From: Sphingobacterium sp. UBA5670
GTDB taxonomy: Bacteria > Bacteroidota > Bacteroidia > Sphingobacteriales > Sphingobacteriaceae
Length of the DNA stretch: 64,000 nucleotides
Reading direction: 5' to 3'
NCBI RefSeq assembly: GCF_002420705.1
Contig: NZ_DIIM01000010.1
Span: forward strand, 184,163 to 248,162
In this document: in pieces, positions 52,477-62,188 of the stretch
Layout of the letters: every line of letters starts with the position of its first letter
How positions within the stretch are numbered: position 1 is the stretch's first letter
Position numbers and translations under genes: made by a program
Notes under the pieces: generated by a model
The model's database searches: none
What the model saw: the letters and a program-made list of their open reading frames with translations, nothing else
Told to the model about the DNA's origin: nothing

Positions 52477-53172
52477 ATGAGTTCTTCGAAACAAAAGATT
52501 TTAATTGTTGATGACGAAAAAGATATCTTGGATTTAATTGCATTCAACTTAAATCGTGAAGGTTATCAGGTCTCTACAGCGCAAAATGGAGAAGAGGCAA
52601 TCAACGTTGCCAAACAAGTAAATCCGGACCTCATCATTTTGGATGTGATGATGCCAAAGATGGACGGAATTGAAGCTTGTCGCATCATGCGCGCAATGCC
52701 TGAATTCAAAAGTACATTCATGGTATTTTTGACAGCTAGAAGCGAGGAGTATTCGGAGATCGCAGGGTTTCATGTTGGTGCAGATGATTACATTGCAAAG
52801 CCAATTAAACCCCGCGCCTTGATGAGCCGCATCAACGCTATTTTAAGAAGAAATGCTTCCGAAGAGTCTGATGCTTCTGTTCAAGATAAAATAGAAATTG
52901 CTGATTTGGTCATCGATAGAGATTCCTTCCTAGTTTACAAAGGAGAACAAAAGATCGTTCTTGCGAAAAAGGAATTTGAGTTATTGTATTTATTAGCATC
53001 TAAACCTAACAAGGTGTTTACACGCGAACAGATCTTAAAAAGTATATGGGAAGATTCTGTAGTGGTAACCAATCGTACAATTGACGTCCATATTCGTAAG
53101 CTTCGTGAAAAAATAGGTGACGATTATGTGACCACTGTAAAAGGAGTGGGATACAAATTCGATAAAGAATAA
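52477..53172 (+). CDS. PhoB/OmpR-family response regulator
   Basis: A 231-residue regulator with a receiver domain (1-120: acidic VDDEKD, phosphoacceptor Asp in LIILDVMMPKMDG near 55, Lys in IAKPIKP) and a winged helix (about 135-230: KKEFELLYLLASKPNKVFTREQ, NRTIDVHIRKLREKIG, VKGVGYKF). It resembles the PhoB/RprY-like orphan regulators of Bacteroidota. No sensor kinase gene is adjacent. Direct repeats of the PhoP-box type precede the gene. An intrinsic terminator follows. Confidence 0.9.
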   Translation: MSSSKQKILIVDDEKDILDLIAFNLNREGYQVSTAQNGEEAINVAKQVNPDLIILDVMMPKMDGIEACRIMRAMPEFKSTFMVFLTARSEEYSEIAGFHVGADDYIAKPIKPRALMSRINAILRRNASEESDASVQDKIEIADLVIDRDSFLVYKGEQKIVLAKKEFELLYLLASKPNKVFTREQILKSIWEDSVVVTNRTIDVHIRKLREKIGDDYVTTVKGVGYKFDKE

Positions 53173-53174
53173 AG

Positions 53175-53199
53175 AAAGAGGCCATAGCCTCTTTTTTTT
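53175..53199 (+). terminator. intrinsic terminator of the response regulator gene
   Basis: AAAGAGGC pairs with GCCTCTTT around the 4-nt loop CATA, followed by a T run, directly after the stop. Confidence 0.9.
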
Positions 53200-53350
53200 G
53201 CGGTTAATTTCCCTTAGTTTAGATTCAGTACGATTCCTCTTGGGCCAATTTGGACAAATGTGGGTAGGATATTTCAAATTTGACATAGGAGGAAGGAGTA
53301 GATTTAAAGAAGAAATTGCTGTTGTTATAAGGAACTCTTTCTTGAGATAA

Positions 53351-53382
53351 CTTGTGATCACCACAACAAATCTTTACTTTTG
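53351..53382 (+). promoter_or_regulatory. dihydroorotase gene promoter (TTG-N20-TACTTTTG)
   Basis: TTG at 53352-53354 and TACTTTTG at 53375-53382 fit the Bacteroidota consensus with a 20-base spacer; the ATG follows at 53409. Confidence 0.65.
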
Positions 53383-53408
53383 ACCTAAAGCAAAGTAAAA
53401 ATTTCAAC

Positions 53409-54746
53409 ATGTCATCTATTCTTATAAAATCTGCACAACTTGTCAATGAAGGTAAAGTTGAGGTTGCTGACGTATATATCAGCAATGGTCGAATCGAAAT
53501 GATTGCTCAGGAAATAAACCATCCTGCTGATCAGGAAATCAATGCTGAGGGGTTACATTTATTACCAGGGCTTATTGATGACCAGGTTCACTTTCGAGAA
53601 CCAGGATTAACTTATAAAGCGGATATATGGCATGAGAGCCGCGCAGCAGTAGCGGGGGGGACAACCTCCTTCATGGAAATGCCCAATACTGTTCCTAATA
53701 CGTTGACCCAGCAGTTGCTTCAAGATAAATATGATATTGCAGCAAAAAATGCGTTGGCCAATTACTCATTCTTTATGGGAGCAGCTAATGATAATCTCGA
53801 GGAAGTATTGAAAACGAACCCGAGAGATGTCTGTGGTATAAAAGTTTTTATGGGCTCCTCTACGGGCAATATGTTGGTGGATAATGAAAAAGCGTTGGAA
53901 GGAATCTTTGCGAATGCTCCGACCTTGGTGGCTACGCATTGTGAAGATGAGGCGACGATAAAAGCGAATCTGGCCTTATTTAAAGAAAAATATGGTGAAG
54001 ATGGATTGAAAATTGAGATGCATCCATTGATTCGTTCAGAGGAAGCTTGCTATTTATCCTCGTCGAAAGCTGTCGAACTGGCAAAAAAACACCATACACG
54101 TTTGCATATCCTTCATATATCAACCGCCAAAGAAATTGCATTATTTAGTAATGATATTCCATTAAAGGATAAAAAAATAACGGCTGAAGCCTGTATTCAC
54201 CACCTTTGGTTTTCTGATCAGGATTATGCCTCAAAAGGTAATTTTATCAAATGGAATCCTGCGGTAAAAACAGCCAACGACCGTGACCAAATTCTCAAAG
54301 CTTTACTGGATGGACATATCGATGTGATAGCGACAGATCACGCTCCGCACACAATGGAGGAAAAATCTCAGCCCTATGCTTCAGCACCAAGTGGGGGACC
54401 TCTCGTGCAGCATGCATTGCAAGCCTTGTTAGATATGGTTAAAGCAGGAAGAATGACCCTGGAACAATTGGTGCAAAAATCTGCACACAATACTGCTACA
54501 TTGTTCCAGATTGAAGATAGAGGTTACATCCGTGAGGGATATTGGGCAGATCTAGTGCTGGTTGATCTCAATAAACCTTACACGGTATCGAAAGCTAATA
54601 TTCTTTCTAAATGCGGCTGGTCGCCATTTGAAGGACATACATTTAGTTCAACTATTGCACATACGATTGTATCCGGCAAACTTGCTTTCTCTGATGGTCA
54701 GCTCATTGAAAAGGGAGTTGGTGAACGTCTGTTATTCAACCGATAG
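53409..54746 (+). CDS. pyrC: dihydroorotase
   Basis: A 445-residue amidohydrolase that forms dihydroorotate from carbamoyl aspartate in pyrimidine synthesis. The metal-binding pair normally written HxH reads DDQVHFREPG here, with Asp-Gln-Val-His; other family signatures are GGTTSFMEMPNT, ATHCEDEAT, LHILHIST and the substrate Asp motif ATDHAPHTMEEK. This DxxH start is seen in one group of Bacteroidota dihydroorotases. It has its own promoter and is followed after 9 bases by an LD-carboxypeptidase gene. Confidence 0.9.
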   Translation: MSSILIKSAQLVNEGKVEVADVYISNGRIEMIAQEINHPADQEINAEGLHLLPGLIDDQVHFREPGLTYKADIWHESRAAVAGGTTSFMEMPNTVPNTLTQQLLQDKYDIAAKNALANYSFFMGAANDNLEEVLKTNPRDVCGIKVFMGSSTGNMLVDNEKALEGIFANAPTLVATHCEDEATIKANLALFKEKYGEDGLKIEMHPLIRSEEACYLSSSKAVELAKKHHTRLHILHISTAKEIALFSNDIPLKDKKITAEACIHHLWFSDQDYASKGNFIKWNPAVKTANDRDQILKALLDGHIDVIATDHAPHTMEEKSQPYASAPSGGPLVQHALQALLDMVKAGRMTLEQLVQKSAHNTATLFQIEDRGYIREGYWADLVLVDLNKPYTVSKANILSKCGWSPFEGHTFSSTIAHTIVSGKLAFSDGQLIEKGVGERLLFNR

Positions 54747-54755
54747 AATTTAGCG

Positions 54756-55811
54756 ATGGAGAAGAGGGACTTTATAAAATCGATCGCTTTAGGAGCATTA
54801 TCTATTCCTGTGTTGGGGATGGGAAAGCCAGATGCAGGTACTGGCGCATTGTATGGTCAAGCCGCATTACTTGCGCGGAAATTAAAGCTGGGTGATACAA
54901 TTGGTTTGATAACCCCTGCAGGTGTATTGGATGATGAAGAATCAATTAGCATAGCGCGTGAAATATTCGAGACACTAGGTTTTAAAGTAAAAGAAGGTAA
55001 ACATATACGCAGTCGCTACGGTAATCTGGCAGGTACAGATCAGGAGCGTATTGCTGACGTACACGATATGTTTTCCGATGCGACGGTCAAAGCGATTGTC
55101 TGTATCAGAGGGGGATCCGGTACATCACGCCTTTTGGATCGATTAGATTATAAGCTGATTTCCAATAATCCGAAAATTCTATTGGGGTATTCAGATATAA
55201 CAGCGTTGATATTGGCGCTATATGCCAAGACAGGACTGGTTACTTTTCATGGTGCGGTAGGTATCAGTACCTGGACCAAAAAGCTTGCTGAGGCCTTCAA
55301 TGCTCAGTTCCTAGCCAACCAACCAGCAATATTTGAAAACCCAAAATCGAAAGGTGATAATATTGTACAGACAAAGGACCGTATCGCAACCATTCATCCC
55401 GGCACAACCGAAGGAATATTGCTGGGCGGAAATATGACGGTGCTGACTGGACTATGCGGTTCTTCCTATCTACCGGACTTCAAAGATAAAATTCTTTTCA
55501 TAGAAGAGGTAGACGAAGATATGGAGCGTGTGGACCGGATGTTCTGCCAGTTAAAAAATGCGGGTATATTGGGCGCAATTAAAGGATTTGTTTTTGGTAA
55601 GTGTACCAATTGCAAGCCGTCTAGCGGGTATGGATCTGTAACGCTTGACCAGCTCTTTAACGATTATATTAAACCTTTGAAAATACCAGCCTATTCGGGA
55701 GCTATTATAGGGCATATTGCCGAACAATTCATCTTACCTGTAGGTGCAAAAGTTCGTATCGATGCCTCTCAGGGAACTATCACCTTATTGGAATCCGCAT
55801 TAAAAGACTAA
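54756..55811 (+). CDS. LD-carboxypeptidase (peptidase S66)
   Basis: A 351-residue exported protein with N-terminal signal-like segment (KRDFIKSIALGALSIPVLG). The S66 triad is complete: Ser146 in LLGYSDITALI, Glu250 in ILFIEEVDED and His320 in GAIIGHIAEQF. Such enzymes cut the bond between the diamino acid and D-Ala in murein tetrapeptides; the B. subtilis homologue YkfA belongs to a muropeptide degradation operon. The signal suggests periplasmic location. It lies 9 bases after pyrC and 1 base before an M14 peptidase gene. Confidence 0.92.
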   Translation: MEKRDFIKSIALGALSIPVLGMGKPDAGTGALYGQAALLARKLKLGDTIGLITPAGVLDDEESISIAREIFETLGFKVKEGKHIRSRYGNLAGTDQERIADVHDMFSDATVKAIVCIRGGSGTSRLLDRLDYKLISNNPKILLGYSDITALILALYAKTGLVTFHGAVGISTWTKKLAEAFNAQFLANQPAIFENPKSKGDNIVQTKDRIATIHPGTTEGILLGGNMTVLTGLCGSSYLPDFKDKILFIEEVDEDMERVDRMFCQLKNAGILGAIKGFVFGKCTNCKPSSGYGSVTLDQLFNDYIKPLKIPAYSGAIIGHIAEQFILPVGAKVRIDASQGTITLLESALKD

Positions 55812-55812
55812 G

Positions 55813-57216
55813 ATGAATTTAATAAAAGAAGATTTAATCAAAGCCTTTTCTTTGTATGAAGAAAAGGCTTTGATGCATAGAAGATTTAAACATGTCGATA
55901 TTTTGCCGTTATTGGAAAATGTCCGAAGCTCTGGACGTCTTTCGATAGCAGAGATTGGTAAGTCAACTGAAGACCGTTCGATCTTTCGTTTGACCTACGG
56001 ACAGGGACCTGTTAAGATTCTGTTATGGTCGCAAATGCACGGTGATGAGCCTACGGCGACAATGGCATTGTTCGATCTGTTTAATTTCTTTGGAGGGGAG
56101 GATGATGGGTTTGATGCGTTTAGAAATGAGATAGCATCAAAATTGACCCTATATTTTATTCCGATGCTAAACCCTGATGGTACCGAACGGTTTCAACGTA
56201 GGACAGCAATGGATGTGGATATGAACAGAGACGCTCGGGCTACTGCAACTGTAGAGGGAGCCTTATTGAAGACGCAAGCCATGTTGCTAAAACCTGATTT
56301 TGCCTTTAACCTGCACAATCAAAACAATTACTATAATATTCCAGGCACAGGCACACCGGTGACGATTTCCTTATTGGCACCTGCTTATGACTATGCGCGG
56401 AGTATCAATGAAACTCGGGCCGATGCGATGCGTGTTATCGTGGGGATAAATAAGATACTTCAGGAATTTGTGCCAAATGCAGTAGCGAAGTACGACGATG
56501 AGCATACGCCACGGGGATTTGGCGATAATTTTCAAAAATGGGGCGCCAGGACGATTTTAATTGAATCGGGAGCTTATGTCGGCGATCCTGAGAAAATGAT
56601 GGTAAGAAAATGCAATTTTGTAGCATTGTTAAAAGCATTTGAGGAGATCGCTGACGAATCCTTTAAACAGTATTCAATTACCAATTACGATACAATTCCC
56701 TTCAATGATGAAAAGCTTCATGATGTATTGCTGAGAAATTTGACAATTCAGCAGAATGGAAAACAGGTAGTCGTTGATGTTGCTATTCGGCAAAATGAAA
56801 AGACAATTGGATCAGACTATTACGTAGAGGGTATTGTTGAAGATATTGGTGATTTGCAGGACTTTTATGGATACCATGATCTGGATGTTTCAGGAATGGA
56901 ATTTGTTCCGGCTAAAATTTTTACGAAGAGCTTTGCTTCTTTATCCGATTTAGATGAAACTACTATTTCATCTTTGCTTGAAAAAGGGTACGCGACCGTT
57001 ATTATAGAAAAGACTGTTCAAGGTAAATGCCTACACGGCTTTCCAATACGAATTTTGAGTAACCAATCCATTGAACTTCACCAGCAATTACTTTTGGATG
57101 GTTTAGCAGATTTTTTTATTCGTAAAGAAGAAAAGGTTATTTATGCTGTAATTAATGGTTATGTGATCGATTTGGAAAAAGAGCTACAAAAACATTATAA
57201 AAATTTAATTTTTTAG
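55813..57216 (+). CDS. M14 family zinc carboxypeptidase with unusual C-terminal extension
   Basis: A 467-residue protein. Zinc ligands His76 and Glu79 (QMHGDEPT) and His168 (FNLHNQNNYYN) and the catalytic Glu251 (TILIESGAY) fit peptidase family M14; LNPDGTER and DVDMNRDAR are also typical. The domain occupies about 30-265. The remaining 200 residues are unassigned. No signal peptide is seen, so it is likely cytoplasmic. E. coli MpaA, an M14 murein peptide amidase, acts on gamma-D-Glu-diaminopimelate; the neighbours here make a murein-peptide role likely. Confidence 0.87.
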   Translation: MNLIKEDLIKAFSLYEEKALMHRRFKHVDILPLLENVRSSGRLSIAEIGKSTEDRSIFRLTYGQGPVKILLWSQMHGDEPTATMALFDLFNFFGGEDDGFDAFRNEIASKLTLYFIPMLNPDGTERFQRRTAMDVDMNRDARATATVEGALLKTQAMLLKPDFAFNLHNQNNYYNIPGTGTPVTISLLAPAYDYARSINETRADAMRVIVGINKILQEFVPNAVAKYDDEHTPRGFGDNFQKWGARTILIESGAYVGDPEKMMVRKCNFVALLKAFEEIADESFKQYSITNYDTIPFNDEKLHDVLLRNLTIQQNGKQVVVDVAIRQNEKTIGSDYYVEGIVEDIGDLQDFYGYHDLDVSGMEFVPAKIFTKSFASLSDLDETTISSLLEKGYATVIIEKTVQGKCLHGFPIRILSNQSIELHQQLLLDGLADFFIRKEEKVIYAVINGYVIDLEKELQKHYKNLIF

Positions 57217-57243
57217 AGGTTTAGAATAGCATGAATAAGCATG

Positions 57244-57282
57244 AAAACAGGAAAGTCTACATAGTGGACTTTCCTGTTTTTG
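57244..57282. terminator. bidirectional terminator
   Basis: A 14-bp stem AAAACAGGAAAGTC paired with its complement around a 9-nt loop, between the convergent M14 and SusD-like genes, with T runs on both strands. Confidence 0.92.
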
Positions 57283-57286
57283 GTAA

Positions 57287-58756
57287 TTAATAGCCTGTAT
57301 TCTGTTGATTTGCAATAGCAGGGTTTGCGTTCATTTCGTCTAATGAAATCGGAAGAATGGTTTTAAAAAACGTTCTATCAATAGTTTTTTCCCTATTGGT
57401 CGTACTTATATTACCTAAATCATCATCGAAGGTGATCGATTTGTTCCAGCGCATCATATCGAAGAAACGGTGGCCTTCACCTAAAAGTTCTTTACTTCTT
57501 TCATCGGCAATCATGTCTAATGTAATCGAATTAGAAGTTGCAGCATCCAATTTAGGTGATCGTTGACGAATGGAATTCAGATACGTCGCTGCCAGGGCTT
57601 TGTCTGGTGAAGTTTTTAACAGAGCTGCTTCGGCAGCGATCAGATATACTTCGGACAAACGAATGACCTTAATATTGACAGCGGTACTATTTGCTGCTGA
57701 ATTTTTATCACCAGCAAGCGTGGTGCTACCGCTATATTTATAGACCGCTCCTAAATGCGTGGTGCCGACTTCATCGTAGGCCATAACACCCCATCTGACA
57801 TCTGTCTCGTCTTTCTTAAGTTTGGTCAAGAATGGATCTGCGGCTATAAAGTTGCCCAATATGGCCGTGCTGCCATGACCTTTCCTACGAAACATAGCCC
57901 CCAATGAGCTTGTCCCTGCATCAGCTTCATTCGGATAGACACCCAATTCTAAAATAGATTCCGTTCCAAACATACTTGTCCAGGATTTTACCCAGTTTTC
58001 ATTGCTATATAACGTATAAACTTTTGAGTCTATAACTTCCTGAGCTGATTTTAACGAGTTGTCATAGTCGTTCATATAGAGATACACACGAGCTTGCAGC
58101 GCTTTGTTGGCGAAAAAGTTGAAATATCCATCCGACTTGGATTTTGGCAATAAGCTTTCTGCATCCTTTAGATCTTGTACGATCTGTTTGTAGTTTTCCT
58201 CAACGGAAATACGTTTTTCCTGCGCGCTATATTCGAGTACTTTCGTGACGTTAGGAATACCAAGGGCAGATTTTTCCATGTTATAGGGTTTCCCATATAA
58301 CCTGACAAGATCAAAATTAATAAGAGCTCTTGCGGTCAATGCTTGTCCCTTATATGTATCGAAATTTTCTGTCGAACCGGCGGCAATTAGTTTATCTATA
58401 TTCGTCAAAAGATTGTTGATCTGTACGAGTGTATGAAACCCTTGTGTCCAGATACCCGAATAAGGATTAGAAGAGGCTGAATGATTAAATACATAAAGAT
58501 AGTCATAACCGCGACCCTGTGATGCTATCGTAAAGTCACCCCCTTTGGCATCCGCGTAAAGCGGGAAGTTTCGTCCATAGTAGGCAACGTTTGCCATTTT
58601 GCTCATTAATCCATTCATGATCACTTTTGCGTCAGCAGCCGTTTGGATTGAGGTATTGGAGTCACCCATATTGGTCGGTGTGACATCCAAAAAATTGCTA
58701 CAAGAGCTAATTACTAATGATATTGTTATGCACGAGGCAATAAAAAGCTTTTTCAT
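57287..58756 (-). CDS. SusD/RagB-family nutrient-binding lipoprotein
   Basis: A 489-residue lipoprotein (signal MKKLFIASCITISLVISSC, lipid Cys about 19). The family pattern is seen in FLDVTPTNM, the TPR-like helical region (QALTARALINFDLVRLYGKPYN) and the C-terminal DERSKELLGEGHRFFDMMRW, typical of SusD. It caps the SusC channel encoded 18 bases upstream and captures the ligand at the surface. Neighbours point to muropeptides or murein-derived peptides as ligand. Confidence 0.92.
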   Translation of the reverse strand: MKKLFIASCITISLVISSCSNFLDVTPTNMGDSNTSIQTAADAKVIMNGLMSKMANVAYYGRNFPLYADAKGGDFTIASQGRGYDYLYVFNHSASSNPYSGIWTQGFHTLVQINNLLTNIDKLIAAGSTENFDTYKGQALTARALINFDLVRLYGKPYNMEKSALGIPNVTKVLEYSAQEKRISVEENYKQIVQDLKDAESLLPKSKSDGYFNFFANKALQARVYLYMNDYDNSLKSAQEVIDSKVYTLYSNENWVKSWTSMFGTESILELGVYPNEADAGTSSLGAMFRRKGHGSTAILGNFIAADPFLTKLKKDETDVRWGVMAYDEVGTTHLGAVYKYSGSTTLAGDKNSAANSTAVNIKVIRLSEVYLIAAEAALLKTSPDKALAATYLNSIRQRSPKLDAATSNSITLDMIADERSKELLGEGHRFFDMMRWNKSITFDDDLGNISTTNREKTIDRTFFKTILPISLDEMNANPAIANQQNTGY

Positions 58757-58774
58757 AATACTGTTTTTTTTTCG

Positions 58775-61700
58775 TTAAAAACCAAATTCGACACCGAAAG
58801 TGTAAGTTTTTGCCAATGGTGTTTCCCAACCCCGCGTACCAAATTGGTTGACTTCCGGATCCATATACTTGTATTTTGAAACAGTCAACAAATTGCTCCC
58901 GTTGAAAAATACTCTTGCATTGGAAATACCTGCTCGTTTTAAAAACTCATTCGGTAATCTATAGCTCAACGAAATGTTCTTTAATCGAAGATATGAGGCG
59001 TCAAACAGTTGTCTGCTGCTGATCTGATTCACATCTTCCAGATCTCTTCCGGTAACCATTGGGTAGGATCCACTGGTATTGGAAGGTGACCAACTATTTT
59101 CTGTAAAATAAGCTGAATGAATTCTTTCCCAATAATAGCCATCGTCCGCAACATCTTTGGATGTAGCATCATAAAGTTTGCCACCAATTTTATAGGCGAA
59201 GTTCAATCCCAACGAAAAGTTTTTATAATCGATGTCAGAATTTATACCGCCATATAGTTTCGGATTAGCATTTCCGATGATGGTCTGTTTCGCTTTTTTG
59301 TAATCGTAGCTTGCAGCTTTTCCGTTGAACATAAAATCGCCGTCAGTGCCATCGTTTGTGTACCAGACATTTTTGCCATTGGTCTGATCAGTACCAGCCC
59401 ATTCAAGGCCAAAGAAAGATAAAGACGATTCTCCTTCACGATAAATAAATCGAGCTCTATCATCTGCACCTGTTGGGTCATACCAGACGATATCCCGTCC
59501 ACCATATAATTTTGTAATTTTGGATTTGATGAACGCAGCATTTGCACTTAATGTCCATTTCCAATTTTCATTTTTAACGATGTCAGAGCCCAATTCAATC
59601 TCGATACCTTTATTATTCATCTCTCCTACATTCCGCAATATAGAGCTGAATCCGGTGATTGTGGAGATTGGAACGTTCTGTAATAAGTCTTTCGAATCTC
59701 TGTTAAAATATTCAATGGTACCGAATAGTTTGTTGTTGAACAGGCCAAATTCTAAGGCGACGTTTGTGGAGTAATTTTTCTCCCAAGCTACGTCTGGATT
59801 ACCTAGATTATTTAGACCCCCTCCTGGTTGCGTCATGTATTTATTGGAATAGCTTGTTAGATTTCTCCAGGCAAAGAGATCGGTAGGTAATGTCCCATTT
59901 ACCCCATAGGAACCTCTAATTCTGAGGTTATTGATTTCTTCGATATCTTTGATAAAAGATTCCTTAGCCAAGTTCCAGGAAGCTGCTAAAGACCAAAAAT
60001 TGCCCCAACGAGGACCGGGTGCCAAGCGGGATGAACCATCCCTTCTAAAAGACGCGGATGCAAAATAACGTTCATCGTAGTTGTATTCCGCCCGCGATAG
60101 TACAGACATCATATTGTTGCCCCAAGAGTAGGCAGATGCGTCCAGTATACCTGCAGTAGCAACTGTATGAAGTGAAGAGGATGGTAAATCTTTACCTGTA
60201 GCACGGATAAAGTCTGTTGTATTTTTTTCAGCTTCGAAACCTGCTAATAACCCGATGTTATGTAAGCCAAAGCTTTTGTTGTAATTAGCGGTTGTGGATG
60301 ATACCAATTTTTCAATGGATGTAGACACCTCTGTAACCCGGCCATTGTCTGCCATACCGTTATAATGTTTAGCACTATAATAGATATGATCTTTGACTTC
60401 AGTTCTGTCATACGAGAAAATAGTCTTCAATGTAAGTTCGGGTAACAACTTTAATGATAAAGATTCTATAGCTGATAATTTGCTTGTCTTCGACGAGTTT
60501 TCCCATTCCTTGTTGTAGTATAAAGGATTATAAGCAAGACTACCATAGCGAGCTGTATATTCGTTACCTGTTTTATAATCTGTCGGCCAATACATTTGCC
60601 ATAATAAATTACTCGCCTGATACAGGTAATTTGTTCCTGTATTCCTGGTGTCATTCATGCCGATAAGTTTGTTTTTCGCGTAGTTGACGTTCGAACCAAA
60701 TTCAAGATATTTTCCAATCTTTTGTGTTAAATTAATCCGACCATTAATTCTGTCCAAGTTATTTTCTATAATCCTGCTTTTGTCTTGTGTGTATCCTAAA
60801 GACGCGTAATAATTCGTTTTTTCTGTTGCTCCGCTTACTGAAATATCGTTGCTGTTGAATATTCCAGTTCTAAATAATGCTTTGTTCCAGTCATAATATT
60901 TGCCATCTCGGTTCTCTACACCATCTGTTTTTCCCGAGATATGAACATTTTCCCATTGTGAGGTTCCATCCGTGCTGAATTGATAACCATGAATACCAAA
61001 ACCATAAGAAGAAGTAGGTTTACCATAATTTGCCGAATTTGGATTCCAGTCTAAAGAATTTAAACGGAATAAGGTATTTTTATTCGCCTGTTCAGCTGTT
61101 TGACCTGCTGCTATTCTAGAATCATATAATACACTATAAAGCGTGTTGATTTGATCTTGTACTGAAGCAGGTTCATTATTTTTTGTTGCCCAAGAAGGAC
61201 TAATGCCAATAGAGGACTTAACATTGATCTTCGGGTCTCCATTCTTACCCCTTTTTGTAGTGATGATGATGACACCATTTGCTGCACGGGAGCCATATAG
61301 AGAAGACGCAGCCGCATCTTTTAGCACAGAAATAGATTCGATGTCGCTCGGATTTAATGTGCTCATTACGTTGTTTGTATTGACAATATAATCGCCCATT
61401 TGTCCGACACTACCCGAAATAACCGGAACTCCGTCAATGACATAGAGTGGCTCATTCGATGCGTTCATGGAGCCTATGCCGCGAATGCGTATCGCTGAAG
61501 TTGCACCGGCCTGGCCAGATCCATTTGACATTTGCAGACCAGCGACACGACCAGTAAGTGCTTTTTCAAAGGAAGTGACGGGTTGTTTATCAATGGCATC
61601 TGATTTTACTTGCGCTGCGGAACCTGTATAGGTACTTTTTTTAGCCGTTCCATAGGCAATGACAATGACTTCGTCTAAGGACTGTTCATCACTGTTAAGT

Positions 61701-61981
61701 GATATACTAATGGTTTTGCGGCCATTGACCTGAATTTCTTGAGGGCTATAACCTACGGCGGATATACTTAATGTCGCATTCGCATTTGCAGTCAAGGTAA
61801 ACAGACCACCTTCGTTTGTTGAGGTCCCTTGGTTAGCGCCTTTTACATGTATTGTAACTCCGCTAATTGGTTTTCCATTGCTGTCCGTTATTTTACCTGC
61901 AATTTGGATCTGTTGCGCATGTAAAGACTGCATCGAACCACAGGCTATGAGACACAACGTTGTGAGCACATGTTGTTTCAT
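58775..61981 (-). CDS. SusC/RagA-family TonB-dependent transporter
   Basis: A 1068-residue outer-membrane transporter. Order: signal peptide (ending LHAQ), carboxypeptidase-like domain (about 25-100, GKITDSNGKPISGVTIHVKG), plug (about 110-235, with IRGIGSMNASNEPLYVIDGV and ASSLYGSRAANGVIIITTKRG), and barrel ending TYTFGVEFGF. It forms a pedal-bin pair with the SusD protein downstream. It has no STN domain. Genes for murein-peptide enzymes flank the pair on both sides. Confidence 0.94.
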   Translation of the reverse strand: MKQHVLTTLCLIACGSMQSLHAQQIQIAGKITDSNGKPISGVTIHVKGANQGTSTNEGGLFTLTANANATLSISAVGYSPQEIQVNGRKTISISLNSDEQSLDEVIVIAYGTAKKSTYTGSAAQVKSDAIDKQPVTSFEKALTGRVAGLQMSNGSGQAGATSAIRIRGIGSMNASNEPLYVIDGVPVISGSVGQMGDYIVNTNNVMSTLNPSDIESISVLKDAAASSLYGSRAANGVIIITTKRGKNGDPKINVKSSIGISPSWATKNNEPASVQDQINTLYSVLYDSRIAAGQTAEQANKNTLFRLNSLDWNPNSANYGKPTSSYGFGIHGYQFSTDGTSQWENVHISGKTDGVENRDGKYYDWNKALFRTGIFNSNDISVSGATEKTNYYASLGYTQDKSRIIENNLDRINGRINLTQKIGKYLEFGSNVNYAKNKLIGMNDTRNTGTNYLYQASNLLWQMYWPTDYKTGNEYTARYGSLAYNPLYYNKEWENSSKTSKLSAIESLSLKLLPELTLKTIFSYDRTEVKDHIYYSAKHYNGMADNGRVTEVSTSIEKLVSSTTANYNKSFGLHNIGLLAGFEAEKNTTDFIRATGKDLPSSSLHTVATAGILDASAYSWGNNMMSVLSRAEYNYDERYFASASFRRDGSSRLAPGPRWGNFWSLAASWNLAKESFIKDIEEINNLRIRGSYGVNGTLPTDLFAWRNLTSYSNKYMTQPGGGLNNLGNPDVAWEKNYSTNVALEFGLFNNKLFGTIEYFNRDSKDLLQNVPISTITGFSSILRNVGEMNNKGIEIELGSDIVKNENWKWTLSANAAFIKSKITKLYGGRDIVWYDPTGADDRARFIYREGESSLSFFGLEWAGTDQTNGKNVWYTNDGTDGDFMFNGKAASYDYKKAKQTIIGNANPKLYGGINSDIDYKNFSLGLNFAYKIGGKLYDATSKDVADDGYYWERIHSAYFTENSWSPSNTSGSYPMVTGRDLEDVNQISSRQLFDASYLRLKNISLSYRLPNEFLKRAGISNARVFFNGSNLLTVSKYKYMDPEVNQFGTRGWETPLAKTYTFGVEFGF

Positions 61982-62138
61982 ATTAAAATTTGTCTTTTAG
62001 AGGCAATATGGGATATCCGGTTGATTTTCACAGTGGTTTGTGTTTCTCAGACATGGCTATTCCATAAAAGAGTGAATTGATTAATTTAGTTTGTTAATAT
62101 TTTGGTGCTGTCGAGTGTTGGTCAAACCTGCGATAGCA

Positions 62139-62182
62139 ATTCAGTGCAATCTTTTCTTTAAGAAAAAAACATTGCACTGAAT
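62139..62182 (-). terminator. nested hairpin after the dipeptide epimerase gene
   Basis: ATTCAGTGCAAT pairs with ATTGCACTGAAT (12 bp), and within the loop TTTTCTT pairs with AAGAAAA. It lies just past the epimerase stop and upstream of the SusC gene, so it may terminate or attenuate transcription between epimerase and susC. Confidence 0.6.
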
Positions 62183-62188
62183 ATAGGG

